From: Chloroflexota bacterium
GTDB taxonomy: Bacteria; Chloroflexota; Anaerolineae; UBA4142
DNA: 64,000 nucleotides
Reading direction: 5' to 3'
Assembly: GCA_023381515.1 (NCBI GenBank)
Contig: JAMCQI010000036.1
Location: 1 to 64,000 of the forward strand
How positions within the stretch are numbered: position 1 is the stretch's first letter; each line of letters begins with the position of its first letter. The position numbers were made by a program, and so were the translations under genes. The notes below the pieces were generated by a model, which was not told the origin of the DNA, did no database searches, and worked only from the letters and a program-made list of their open reading frames with translations. Of the stretch, positions 54,577 through 64,000 are shown piece after piece.

Positions 54577-54840
54577 ATGGGAATCTTATCTTGGATTGTC
54601 GTAGGACTCATTGCCGGCTGGCTCGCCAGTCAGGTGATGCGGGGGGGCGGCTATGGTCTCGTCGGTGACATCGTTCTGGGGATCATCGGGGGACTGGTAG
54701 GCGGCTATCTCGCCGGGGCTTTATTCGGAGTGTCAGATGCGGTCAACGGGATCAACGTGCTGAGCATCGTTGTGGCGTTCATCGGGGCGATGATTTTGAT
54801 TGGGCTGAGCCGGATGTTTTTGCACCCTCGCCGGGCCTAG
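54577..54840 (+). CDS. GlsB/YeaQ/YmgE-family stress membrane protein, copy 2
   Basis: 87 aa, 85 identical to copy 1 (changes: GDIVLG for GDIILG and MILIG for MVLIG). Same ribosome site and promoter class. Both copies look functional. Confidence 0.9.
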   Translation: MGILSWIVVGLIAGWLASQVMRGGGYGLVGDIVLGIIGGLVGGYLAGALFGVSDAVNGINVLSIVVAFIGAMILIGLSRMFLHPRRA

Positions 54841-54858
54841 CGATGGCCGTGTGCTTCC

Positions 54859-54885
54859 GGGAGACCGACATGAGATCGGTCTCCC
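54859..54885 (+). terminator. Hairpin after GlsB copy 2
   Basis: GGGAGACCGA (54859-54868) pairs with TCGGTCTCCC (54876-54885), 7-base loop. It differs from the copy 1 hairpin by a paired A-T to G-C change. Confidence 0.65.
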
Positions 54886-54933
54886 ACCCCTTCGCCGGGC
54901 CTGGTCAGGAGTTGAGTCGGGGAAAAGGCTGCG

Positions 54934-55185
54934 ATGGCCAAACCGATTCTCTACCGGGATACCGGCAACCTCGCGGAATCCGCCGTGAACCAGCTCGAAT
55001 GGTTGAGCCCGTCGCAGATACGGCACATTTGTTCAGTACTCGGAAATTCCGAGCCGAGCGAAACCCACGACATACTCCCAACCTCGTTTTGGAGAAAAAG
55101 ATGCAAAGCCGATACATCGCAATCGTGGTCATGGGTCTGTTGCACCGGCTTTTGCGCCAGCCGTGTCTACGGATGCGGCAGGTAA
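54934..55185 (+). CDS. Doubtful small ORF
   Basis: 83 codons starting MAKPILYRDTGNLAESAVNQ, with GGGGAAAAGG upstream. The first 50 residues look protein-like (SPSQIRHICSVLGNSEPSET) but no family is recognised. The end overlaps the cytochrome remnant in another frame, so it is probably truncated or not real. Confidence 0.3.
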   Translation: MAKPILYRDTGNLAESAVNQLEWLSPSQIRHICSVLGNSEPSETHDILPTSFWRKRCKADTSQSWSWVCCTGFCASRVYGCGR

Positions 55186-55453
55186 TGAGGCGGCCGAGAG
55201 CGCACGGCCCTCTAATCCTGGCGGGCCTGGCCCAGCACTGGAGCTGAAAGGCGATTCGAAGAACGGCGCACAGGTTGTTGTGAATTGTGTTCCGTGCTAC
55301 GGCGACCAGGGCAAAGGGGGAGTGGCGAATCCGGGCTCTTCGGACGGGACTGTTCCGCCCCTGAATCCCATGGATGTGACCAATGGATTTCCAATACCTG
55401 TTCAACTCAACCGGCGAGTGGATTGCCTTCCGACAGTGGCAACATGTTTTTGA
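55101..55453 (+). pseudogene. c-type cytochrome remnant with broken heme motif
   Basis: A signal peptide starts MQSRYIAIVVMGLL at 55101, then a frameshift leads to AFAPAVSTDAAGNEAAES and the cytochrome body (GAQVVVNCVPCYGDQGKGGV). The CxxCH heme site reads CVPCY, so the axial histidine is lost. With the frameshift this is a dead gene. Confidence 0.7.
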
Positions 55454-55793
55454 TAAACGTTGCAACTGGATCGGGTGGCTGCCTTGGGGTCATCATGAGG
55501 TGGCCACTGAGGAGGGCGATTATTTGGGGACCATCGTCGGTGCGAACCGGTTCTACTATTTTGCAGACAGACCCCATCGCTCGCACCCCGGAGCTCCTTC
55601 ACGGCTTACCTATCCTCCGTTTCCAGCAAATCCGGCCCTTGTGGCGCGCGTGGTCTTGCCCGTTGGAGCGATAGATGTGCCCAGTCTCGAGAAATCGCGC
55701 GACCAAAGCCCTGGGCCAGCCGCCAGAGACGTGGAGGATGACTATCAAACAAGCGGTCGTCGATTGGTTCGCCCAACGGTTGCGGATAGCTGA
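55383..55793 (+). CDS. 4-fold beta flower-like protein
   Basis: 136 aa. The opening repeats MDFQYLFNSTGEWIAFRQWQ, then CNWIGWLPWG and GDYLGTIVGANRFYYF, are the short aromatic-rich beta repeats of the small '4-fold beta flower' proteins. The last 45 residues, after VLPVGAIDVPS, look unrelated and overlap the next ORF, so a late frameshift is possible. Function unknown. Confidence 0.65.
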   Translation: MDFQYLFNSTGEWIAFRQWQHVFDKRCNWIGWLPWGHHEVATEEGDYLGTIVGANRFYYFADRPHRSHPGAPSRLTYPPFPANPALVARVVLPVGAIDVPSLEKSRDQSPGPAARDVEDDYQTSGRRLVRPTVADS

Positions 55794-56034
55794 AGGCAAG
55801 CCAAAAGCGATAGACGGAAGATCATACCGAATCAGCATGCCAAAACGTGAATCTGAAGATGACCATGGCAGGGGCGTGGGTCGCTCTTTTGAGGGGTGGG
55901 CAGCGCGCATCTATCCGACCAGCCAGGTAGTGACCATTGGCACCCGCTCTCTGCGCACCATACGCTTGGGAATGCTACACGTGGTCGACCGAATTGACGA
56001 TGAGCTGAAACGCCGTGACACCGGCCGGCATTAA
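55675..56034 (+). CDS. Hypothetical protein, unrecognised
   Basis: 119 aa from ATG 55675 (TTGGAGCG upstream) or 98 aa from ATG 55738. TIKQAVVDWFAQRLRIAEGK is a likely helix and the middle resembles a small beta-rich domain (WAARIYPTSQVVTIGTRSLR). No family recognised. Confidence 0.4.
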   Translation: MCPVSRNRATKALGQPPETWRMTIKQAVVDWFAQRLRIAEGKPKAIDGRSYRISMPKRESEDDHGRGVGRSFEGWAARIYPTSQVVTIGTRSLRTIRLGMLHVVDRIDDELKRRDTGRH

Positions 56035-56087
56035 GGGCCGGCGCAAAAAACACGCGCGCCACCCACCTTGATTTGAAAGAGGAATGA

Positions 56088-56441
56088 ATGAGAACCATGC
56101 AACTGCTTCAGGGGCTCGAGTTCGACGCGAAAGAGGCGCACGCACAGCCACTCTTCGTGGACAAGGACGGGAGAGTGCTACGCTTTACGCTCCACCCCGG
56201 CCAAACGATCAAGGAACACAACACTTCCAACTCACCCTTTTATGTTATCGTGCTGAAGGGGAGCGGAACCTTCGCCGGCGGCGACGGCAAGGAGCAAACT
56301 CTGGGCCCGAACTCTTTGCTCATCTTTAATCCGATGGAGAACCATGTGATCCATGCTCTCGGTCAAGAGTTGGTCTCTCTCGGGATTTTGCACGGCGCCC
56401 CTGGCAATGAGTCGGACCGGGTGGGCGGGATGCTGGGTTAG
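56088..56441 (+). CDS. Cupin-domain protein
   Basis: 117 aa single cupin (VLRFTLHPGQTIKEHNTSNS, FYVIVLKGSGTFAGGDGKEQ, FNPMENHVIHALG). His and Glu metal ligands are visible. AAGAGGAA precedes the ATG at 56088. Followed by a clear terminator. Confidence 0.85.
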   Translation: MRTMQLLQGLEFDAKEAHAQPLFVDKDGRVLRFTLHPGQTIKEHNTSNSPFYVIVLKGSGTFAGGDGKEQTLGPNSLLIFNPMENHVIHALGQELVSLGILHGAPGNESDRVGGMLG

Positions 56442-56476
56442 AAACGCAAGCAAAGAATCCCACAGAGCTACAGAAA

Positions 56477-56510
56477 AACGGGTTGGGAAGAACTCCCAGC
56501 CCGTTGTCAG
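56477..56510 (+). terminator. Rho-independent-type terminator after the cupin gene
   Basis: AACGGGTTGGGA (56477-56488) pairs with TCCCAGCCCGTT (56494-56505) with one G-T pair and a five-base loop; TTTT follows at 56511-56514. It also stands at the end of the minus-strand remnant beyond. Confidence 0.75.
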
Positions 56511-56527
56511 TTTTCGCGGGTCACGCA

Positions 56528-57040
56528 TCACCGCAGGCTCAAACCTAATCGCAGGAGCAAGCCCGACAAAGTAACTCCGGTTCCAGTGACCCAGAGAACC
56601 ACGATAAGCGTGCTGATCAACAGAACGACGGCGCTGATAAATGGCACCCAGATCAAACGCCAGCCGCTCAAGTGGAGTGATGCTCGAAAAGCTATCCACG
56701 AGCTAACAAAGCAAAGCACGAGGGCCAGCGCCCTAGCGGTTGGACCGAGCGTTGGAATCAGTCAAGACCAACACGATGGACGTGCACTGTGCGAAGGCCA
56801 GCGCCCGAAAGGTAGCCGCCGGCAAGCTTTTTCCGCCCATGGCATACGCGGCCGTCTGACCCACGAAAATGCCGACCAGCCAGCCCAAGCCCCAACCGGC
56901 GATTTCCTGAACCAGCCCCGCGGGGCTGTTGACCTGCCCGGACCGTATTCACAATCCAGCCGCCCGCAGCTAGAAAATCGGCAACGCGCCGCACCTGTGC
57001 GGCACGCAACTCCGGATCGCCATACGGTCACAACCACCCG
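56528..57040 (-). pseudogene. Yip1-like membrane protein, frameshifted
   Basis: Minus strand, pieces in different frames: AAQVRRVADFLAAGGWIVN, then AGLVQEIAGWGLGWLVGIFV and MGGKSLPAATFRALAFAQCT, then a stop and FISAVVLLISTLIVVLWVTG. Together they resemble the Yip1/YIP1-like membrane proteins of Chloroflexota. At least two frame breaks. Assignment is tentative. Confidence 0.45.
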
Positions 57041-57086
57041 AGGCTTTTTCGTTGGGGATGCCCCAAGGCTGCCCGCTTGATCGCCG

Positions 57087-57176
57087 TGTCGTCAACCACG
57101 ACAGAGCAGTCATTGCTTTTACGACAAAAAGGACCGAGTCCAAGTGATTCTTTTTGCGGATCGAAGGTGGTATGCT
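57087..57176 (+). promoter_or_regulatory. Stress-regulon promoter, copy C (groES-groEL)
   Basis: TGTCGT 57087-57092, N5, ACGACA 57098-57103, third half-site 57121-57126 (23 bp on), CCGAGTCCAAGTGATTCTTT, 17-bp spacer and TATGCT at 57171-57176, exactly 50 bp from the third site. No CIRCE element is present, so HrcA is not the regulator here. Confidence 0.8.
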
Positions 57177-57241
57177 GCATTGGCCTTCGGGAAGGATCGT
57201 CTCACCGGAGCCCGTTCAATTCCATTAAGGAGGAATGTGCC

Positions 57242-59223
<1,982 letters not shown>

Positions 59224-59520
59224 ACAGATTGGTCAGTCCTCATGGCCCAGACAAAACCTTGCGCTGGGTCCTCGAGGCGCGCGGTTCGTGGGGCGCAACC
59301 TTCGCAAGGCTGTCTGTTGCTCTCGATAGCGAGTGCCCGAAATGGGAATATGAGAGAGCTTCTGGTCAATATCGCTGAATCAGATTTGACTTCCTGAGGG
59401 GCCCGATGACTGATCATGCGAGTGACAGTCGAGCCAATGACCAGTGGGGTCTAGGTGCGGGTCGTATTGACGTCATGACTGACCGTCAACTCGAGAAGAA
59501 TAAAAAGTTGAGATCAAAGA

Positions 59521-59566
59521 AAGACCGCCAGATTACTCATGTCCGAGTGATTTCGCGGTCTTTTTC
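59521..59566. terminator. Strong bidirectional terminator
   Basis: AAAGACCGC (59521-59529) pairs with GCGGTCTTT (59556-59564), and inside it ATTACTC pairs with GAGTGAT. T's follow on plus and A's precede, so it can stop transcription from both sides: groEL from the left, and anything crossing the tRNA remnant from the right. Confidence 0.85.
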
Positions 59567-59574
59567 ATTCAAAG

Positions 59575-59623
59575 GTAGCGGGGCTAGGGCTCGAACCTAG
59601 CACGATCGGGTTACAAGCCCACA
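59575..59623 (-). pseudogene. 3' half of a tRNA-Thr(TGT) gene
   Basis: Read on minus: anticodon arm GGG-CTTGTAA-CCC (anticodon TGT), a five-base variable region, a perfect T arm CTAGG-TTCGAGC-CCTAG, and acceptor strand CCCCGCT followed by discriminator A and CC. The D arm and 5' acceptor strand are not found beyond 59623. A tRNA 3' half alone is what integration of a mobile element leaves behind. Confidence 0.7.
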
Positions 59624-59948
59624 ACGGGCAACGCATATCTTGGGCTCTTGGGGGTGCCTCTCAGCGCAACCTAATGGTCGTGGGTAGTCGCGCACCCAAC
59701 CGGTTAGAATTCAATATGCACATTATGAAGCCCAGTTGCCGAAAGGCAAGGATTCTTTTTCCGTGGATCTTGATTAGGGCGATACAGACGAGCTGCGGAT
59801 GCGGCACCGACCAATTCGGCCAGGCGCCAGCAAGGGGGTCTTGCGGATGCTTCTCTGTCAGACTCGCTCTTGGGTTAGTTTTCCTATCTACTCCTGCTGC
59901 GGGGAGAGCTGCAACAAAAGACCTTGAAAACGATCTCACCTTCAGAAT
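59624..59948. other. Intergenic, nothing recognised
   Basis: No gene, repeat or motif was recognised between the tRNA half and promoter copy D. Short frames here have no ribosome site and no family similarity. Confidence 0.5.
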
Positions 59949-60027
59949 ACGACAACGCGTGCGCGTGCTTTACGACAAAAACCAACGAATCCAAATGATT
60001 CCTTTTTCGGTCAAAGAGCTGTATTTT
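59949..60027 (+). promoter_or_regulatory. Stress-regulon promoter, copy D (AI-2E transporter)
   Basis: ACGACA 59949-59954 and ACGACA 59972-59977 (23 bp apart), ACGAATCCAAATGATTCCTTT, 17-bp spacer and TATTTT at 60022-60027, exactly 50 bp from the second listed site. The inverted upstream arm is missing, the only copy without it. Confidence 0.75.
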
Positions 60028-60130
60028 GAATGTAGATAGTTAACGGGAGATCAACTGCTCCCAAAAGAAGGGCGGCCAACACCTTGTGGTGGTGACGGGA
60101 GATGGCCGCGTAAGGGGCCAGGGAGGAAGC

Positions 60131-61555
60131 ATGCACAACCCCTTTGACTCTGCTCCGCCTGTACCAACGGTGGAACTCAAGATCAGGCCGTCGCAGATAG
60201 CCCTCGCGGGACTCACACTGCTGGGGGTGTTCGGCGCCGTGCTGCTCGTTCTGCGTTTGATAGATGTTCTGATTCTGGTGCTGGTGGCCTTGGTGGTGGT
60301 CGCCACGCTCCGGCCGATCGTGTTTGCTTTGCAGCGCCGGGGAATACCCAAAGCCCCCGCCCTGCTGATTATCTACTTGGGCATCTTGGGCGTGCTCGCC
60401 GGGCTGTTCGTGCTGGTGATCCCGGCGCTGATCGACCAGGGCGGGGCACTCATCCGCGGCCTGCCACAGATGTACGCCAGCCTCGTTGCCTCGCTGGAGA
60501 ACAACCCCAACGAGGCGATTCGCACCCTGCCACAGCAGCTGCCGACCGGGGCCCAGTTAGCCATTCAGTTGCAGGCAGCAAGTGGAGTGGTTCTGAGCGG
60601 GGCGCTGGGCATCGGGATGGGCGCGCTCTCATTGCTGGCCCAAGTACTCAGCGTCGTCGTCCTAAGTGTTTACCTGACCCTCGACCAGTCGCGGTTGGAG
60701 CGATTCTGGCTGTCGCTGGCCCCCGCCGCCCGGCGTCCGGAACTGCTGGCCATCTGGCGTGAGATCGAGAGCCGCCTGGGCGGCTATGTGCGCGGCGAAC
60801 TCCTCCTGATGACGTCGATCGGGGTGCTGTCCAGCCTGGGTTACCTGGTGATTGGCCTGCCCTATCCCCTGGCGCTCGGAGCGTTGGCGGGGCTGGTCGA
60901 GTTTGTGCCGATGGTCGGTCCGACCCTTGGCGCGATTCCGGCCGTCCTCGTTGCTCTGTCAATCTCCCCGCACGCGACCTTACTGGTCGTGGTATATACG
61001 GTCGTGATTCAGATGAGCGAGAACCATATTCTGGTGCCGCGGTTGATGGGGCGCTCGGTCGGCGTGAGCCCGATCACGGTCATCCTGGCCGTCTTCGCAT
61101 TTACCAGCCTGCTCGGAATCGCCGGGGCATTTCTGGCCATCCCCCTGGCAGCGATCGTCCAGGTCCTGATGGATCATCTGATCGTGCACGCGGGCGTTGG
61201 CGGCGCCGAAGAGCCCGACGAAGGCTCGGCAAACATCATGTCGACGATGCGCGCGAGAATTCGACGATTACGCGCCGAAGGGTCGCAGCGGTTGCGAACC
61301 GGACATGGCCGCATTAGCCTTTCCAAGGGGGACCGCGACGATGTGGACGCTCAGGTGGACCACTTGTTGAGCAAAGCCAACCAGACCCTCACCGAGGCCG
61401 CACAGACGGCGGGCACGGACACGGCCGAGGCGCACACGGCGCTGCTGGCCAAGGTAGACCAGGCCATCAATCAAGCCGGCGAGATGGTCGAGGAGGCCAA
61501 AGCCGAAGCGGCGACACAGCGTGAAAACGAAAAGGCGCCAGGACAACCGGCATGA
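60131..61555 (+). CDS. AI-2E family transporter with charged C-terminal extension
   Basis: 474 aa. About eight membrane segments in the first 350 residues (VLRLIDVLILVLVALVVVAT; LLIIYLGILGVLAGLFVLVI; family block GLVEFVPMVGPTLGAIP). A charged, probably coiled C-terminal tail of about 110 residues follows. GGGAGGA precedes ATG 60131. The family exports AI-2 or other small molecules or ions; substrate unknown. Overlaps the next gene by four bases. Confidence 0.88.
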   Translation: MHNPFDSAPPVPTVELKIRPSQIALAGLTLLGVFGAVLLVLRLIDVLILVLVALVVVATLRPIVFALQRRGIPKAPALLIIYLGILGVLAGLFVLVIPALIDQGGALIRGLPQMYASLVASLENNPNEAIRTLPQQLPTGAQLAIQLQAASGVVLSGALGIGMGALSLLAQVLSVVVLSVYLTLDQSRLERFWLSLAPAARRPELLAIWREIESRLGGYVRGELLLMTSIGVLSSLGYLVIGLPYPLALGALAGLVEFVPMVGPTLGAIPAVLVALSISPHATLLVVVYTVVIQMSENHILVPRLMGRSVGVSPITVILAVFAFTSLLGIAGAFLAIPLAAIVQVLMDHLIVHAGVGGAEEPDEGSANIMSTMRARIRRLRAEGSQRLRTGHGRISLSKGDRDDVDAQVDHLLSKANQTLTEAAQTAGTDTAEAHTALLAKVDQAINQAGEMVEEAKAEAATQRENEKAPGQPA

Positions 61556-62508
61556 ATCTGAAACTTGCCTGGAGCATGCTGGCCGATACCTCTTCCAAAT
61601 GGAATGAGCATAAAGCGATTCGCCTGGGAGCAGCGCTGGCCTATTTCGGGATCTTTGCCATTGCCCCGGTGCTGATTATGGCCATTGCCATCGCCGGGCT
61701 GGTCTATGGACGGGCGGCGACCGAAGGCAACATTGTCCGCTCGATCAGTGGGGTGGTCGGGAGCAGCACAGCACAATTCACTCAGGAGTTGGTCGCGAGC
61801 GTCAGTCACCCGGGCGCAGGGGTGATCGCCGTCGTGGTGGGCGTTGCCGGCATCATTCTGGGTGCGGCCGGTTTTTTCTTCCAACTCAGAGACGCGCTCA
61901 ACTCGGTGTGGGAAGTCGCTCCAAAACCGGGCTACCGTCTTGTGGATCTGATTCGGGACAACACCTTGTCCTTCGCCATGGCTCTCGGACTCGGGGTTCT
62001 TTTGCTGGCATCGCTGCTGCTCACGGCTGGTGTGAGCGCGGTCGGCTCGCTTCTGGGCAGCGCCGTACCGGGCGGAGAGACGGTCTGGCAGCTGGCCGAC
62101 TTCGGCCTGTCGTTTGGCCTGGTCACCCTGCTGTTTGCCTGCATCTTCAAGTTCTTGCCAGACGTCCGGATCCCCTGGAGCGATGTGTGGCCTGGAGCGA
62201 CTTTGACAGCACTGCTCTTTATCGTGGCCCAGGTGGTGCTTAGCGTGATCATTCGCCTGACAAATCCCGGCCTGGCGTTCGGCGCGGCGGGAGCCCTGGT
62301 TGTGATCCTGGTGTGGATCAACCTGGCCTCGCTGATCTTGCTATTCGGGGCGGAGTTCACCTGCGTCTACTCGAGGCGATTCGGCTCGCGTGCTCAACCC
62401 AAGACGTATGCCGAGGCGCTCACGCCCGAAGCGCGAGCGGCCCAAGGAATGCCGGCGAAAGGACCGACCACAGCGATAGCCCGGGACAATGCAGGCGTTG
62501 GAGCTTGA
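61552..62508 (+). CDS. YihY/BrkB-family membrane protein
   Basis: 318 aa with six membrane helices. Family blocks are clear: RLGAALAYFGIFAIAPVLIM, AGFFFQLRDALNSVWEV, DVWPGATLTALLFIVAQ and LILLFGAEFTCVYSRRFG. Function uncertain, often annotated as an inner-membrane transporter. Starts inside the AI-2E stop (ATGA), so the two are coupled and share promoter D. Confidence 0.9.
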   Translation: MNLKLAWSMLADTSSKWNEHKAIRLGAALAYFGIFAIAPVLIMAIAIAGLVYGRAATEGNIVRSISGVVGSSTAQFTQELVASVSHPGAGVIAVVVGVAGIILGAAGFFFQLRDALNSVWEVAPKPGYRLVDLIRDNTLSFAMALGLGVLLLASLLLTAGVSAVGSLLGSAVPGGETVWQLADFGLSFGLVTLLFACIFKFLPDVRIPWSDVWPGATLTALLFIVAQVVLSVIIRLTNPGLAFGAAGALVVILVWINLASLILLFGAEFTCVYSRRFGSRAQPKTYAEALTPEARAAQGMPAKGPTTAIARDNAGVGA

Positions 62509-62517
62509 GCCGGCTGT

Positions 62518-62621
62518 GTGACTGACAATTGAGGTTGTCGAGCGTGAGAGCGCACAGCTCGGAGGTGCGAAGCCCACCGTCGAGCAGCGTGAGAAAGATT
62601 CCGCGATCGTGCTTGGCAGTC
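62518..62621 (-). pseudogene. Tyrosine recombinase fragment
   Basis: Minus strand: TAKHDRGIFLTLLDGGLRTS then ELCALTLDNLN, the box containing the first catalytic arginine (GLRTSEL) of phage-type integrases. Both ends are lost. Suggests a former integrated element next to the serine recombinase. Confidence 0.65.
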
Positions 62622-62737
62622 GGCAGTGCCCCTCAAGTCTGGTTCCAGCGGCTCAAATGAAATGGATCTCCAGAGGCCCAAGGTCTTCCCGACTCTGGAT
62701 GAGCAGGACCATCCGACTCGCTGTTCTGAATGCCAGG

Positions 62738-62901
62738 CTCGTACAAAATCGGCCAGTGCTGCTATGATGTCCTTGTCTACACAATGGAGGTTGTGACCAA
62801 TGCACGTTGTTGGAAGATCGCGTGGTGACCATTAGTCGAGCCCAGGGGACGCTCACCTTCCCGGCCAATTTGATGCTCGTGGCCGCGGCCAATCCCTGTC
62901 C
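62738..62901 (+). repeat. 164-bp direct repeat, right copy
   Basis: Matches 39146-39309 in the same orientation (offset 23592). Bases 62810-62901 are comM code for [13 protein letters not shown] to AANPCP. After 62901 the comM reading ends and recombinase-associated DNA begins. Confidence 0.85.
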
Positions 62902-64000
62902 ACAGGGATTGGCGCAATGGACTCGGTTCCCTCCAGGAAATAGTGACCCGGCACAAGCCCCTCGATTTCGAACCAGCCCTCATCCACGTTCAGTTTGATC
63001 TGATCCACGACCAACTTCAGGATCGTCTGCTTTACCTCGAAAAGCGGCTCCGGAGTAAGCTCCTGCTCCTTCAGCAACTGCGATTGGGCGAGGATCTTTT
63101 CTTTGTTCAGTTCCAGCTCCTCTTGGGACATGACCCGGTTCTTCAGTGCTCCGAGTTCAAGCTTGATCTTCTCTCGACGTTCTTTTAGCTCCTGCCGCTT
63201 GGTCGCGAACTCTTGCTCATTGAAAGCCTTGGCTCTGTAGGCTCGATACAGGTCCCCATCCTCCGCGTCCAAGTCCGCAAGCTGTCCTTCCAGCAACTGA
63301 ATCTGGGCCAGGATCTCCGCATTGGGTCCACTCTGGTAACCGTGCTCGAGTGCCTCAATGAGAAGCTCGGGATGGAGAAGCGCATTCGAGACCGCCTTCC
63401 AGACGGCAGTGTCCAGCCGCGTGCAGGAGATCTGGCTCTCCGTACAACTCACATCCCGGAAGACTCCATGTAACCCATTCGAACCGTTGCAACGATAAGA
63501 GCGGAGCAGATATTCTTTGCCTCCCTTGCGACGCTTCTTCATTTTCCCGACATAGGAGTAACCGCATCCTGCACATTTGACAAGGCCGGTCAGGAGATAG
63601 GGGGCGCTGGCATGGCGCCTCGACATGATGGCGTTTCGGTCAAGGACGCGGTTGGCCTTCTCCCAGAGCTCGGGGGAGACGATGGGAGGAACTGGGACAG
63701 CAATCCACTCGTCGCGGGGTCGCTCCACTTTCCGCGTCGTGAACTTGGTCTCTCGACCGGGCCTTTGTCGAACTGCCGGCTCCTTCATGTACGTGTAGCG
63801 ATGCGCGTAGAACTCGCCCTTGTACAGAGGATTCCGCAACATCAGAAGCAGCGTGCGAGTATTCCAGCGGGGAGACTGCTTAGGCGGCCGGCCGTAGTCA
63901 TCGAGCCAGACTGCGAGCTGGCGCAATGACGCCCCCTCGATCGCGATCTTGCGGTAGATCATTTCGACGACCTTAGCTTCCTCCGAGCAAAGAGCGTAAT
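62853..64000 (-). CDS. Large serine recombinase, C-terminal part (runs off the window)
   Basis: At least 381 aa are visible; the gene continues past 64000, where the catalytic resolvase domain should lie. Visible are the recombinase domain ([33 protein letters not shown]), a zinc-ribbon with cysteines ([23 protein letters not shown]) and a long coiled-coil (about residues 210-320). The last 20 or so codons ([16 protein letters not shown]) are read through the comM part of the direct repeat in antisense, so the stop at 62853 is supplied by target DNA. Typical of integrases next to their attachment site. Confidence 0.85.
   Translation of the reverse strand, partial: YALCSEEAKVVEMIYRKIAIEGASLRQLAVWLDDYGRPPKQSPRWNTRTLLLMLRNPLYKGEFYAHRYTYMKEPAVRQRPGRETKFTTRKVERPRDEWIAVPVPPIVSPELWEKANRVLDRNAIMSRRHASAPYLLTGLVKCAGCGYSYVGKMKKRRKGGKEYLLRSYRCNGSNGLHGVFRDVSCTESQISCTRLDTAVWKAVSNALLHPELLIEALEHGYQSGPNAEILAQIQLLEGQLADLDAEDGDLYRAYRAKAFNEQEFATKRQELKERREKIKLELGALKNRVMSQEELELNKEKILAQSQLLKEQELTPEPLFEVKQTILKLVVDQIKLNVDEGWFEIEGLVPGHYFLEGTESIAPIPVDRDWPRPRASNWPGR

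Larger units (their letters stand above)
54377..54840 (+). repeat. 464-bp segmental duplication, copy 2 (promoter plus GlsB)
   Basis: Second copy of 45322-45785, same orientation, offset 9055, no gaps. The similarity continues loosely into the terminator hairpin but breaks off soon after. Confidence 0.9.

Noticed and set aside
57087..57241. CIRCE element upstream of groES
   Set aside because: TTAGCACTC-N9-GAGTGCTAA was looked for and is not present; the region holds the ACGACA promoter class instead.
59575..59700. Complete tRNA gene on the minus strand
   Set aside because: Only the 3' half is present; no D arm or matching 5' acceptor strand (needs AGCGGGG) is found beyond 59623.

Overview
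The window is GC-rich bacterial DNA that most resembles an uncultured member of the Chloroflexota. This is inferred from gene content: solute-binding lipoproteins with long Pro/Thr/Ala linkers after the lipobox, F420-type oxidoreductases, a tungsten-type aldehyde:ferredoxin oxidoreductase, and many small stress membrane proteins. There are no rRNA genes, no complete tRNA and no CRISPR array.

Layout. (1) 1-2013: a LysR regulator on the minus strand with its own promoter and operator. (2) 2014-24742, all on plus: a large catabolic cluster with tightly packed genes. It opens with an SsuABC/TauABC-type ABC importer, then an MmgE/PrpD protein, an argininosuccinate-lyase-like enzyme, an HMGL-type aldolase, two CapA-like metallohydrolases, a two-subunit CoA-transferase, an LLM/F420 oxidoreductase, a DUF6282 hydrolase, a class II aldolase, an acyl-CoA dehydrogenase, an HpcH/CitE lyase, a MaoC hydratase and a CaiB CoA-transferase. 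It closes with a three-part aldehyde oxidoreductase system (FAD reductase, AOR, 16-Cys ferredoxin) and a broken F420:NADPH reductase gene. A four-way-junction RNA followed by a hairpin that buries the ribosome binding site lies between AOR and its ferredoxin. (3) 24949-26000: decayed insertion sequences. (4) 26518-38893, all on plus: two tandem XRE-cupin regulators, a complete DppABCDF-type importer, hydantoinase/oxoprolinase subunits A and B, an M24 peptidase and an EthD-like protein, which looks like uptake and opening of a cyclic amide or peptide. (5) 39146-62901: a 23.6-kb accessory and stress region bracketed by 164-bp direct repeats. It holds many broken genes (comM, HicB, SPFH, YceI, PAP2, site-2 protease, cytochrome c, Yip1-like) among intact stress genes (GlsB-like membrane proteins, CsbD, cupins, RNB nuclease, GroES/GroEL, AI-2E and YihY transporters). 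(6) 62518-64000: a tyrosine-recombinase fragment and the C-terminal part of a large serine recombinase that runs off the window.

The most striking non-coding signal is a promoter class found six times between 44 and 60 kb on both strands. Each copy has two ACGACA half-sites exactly 23 bp apart (five copies also have an inverted TGTCGT arm 5 bp upstream). Each also has a conserved block around GAGTCC..AGTGATTCCTTT, and a -10 hexamer exactly 50 bp from the last half-site. The copies lie upstream of groES, two GlsB genes, an AI-2E transporter, a response regulator and a HEAT/propeller gene, which defines a local stress regulon with one common activator. Part of it (promoter, GlsB gene, PAS-sensor gene) is present twice by segmental duplication.
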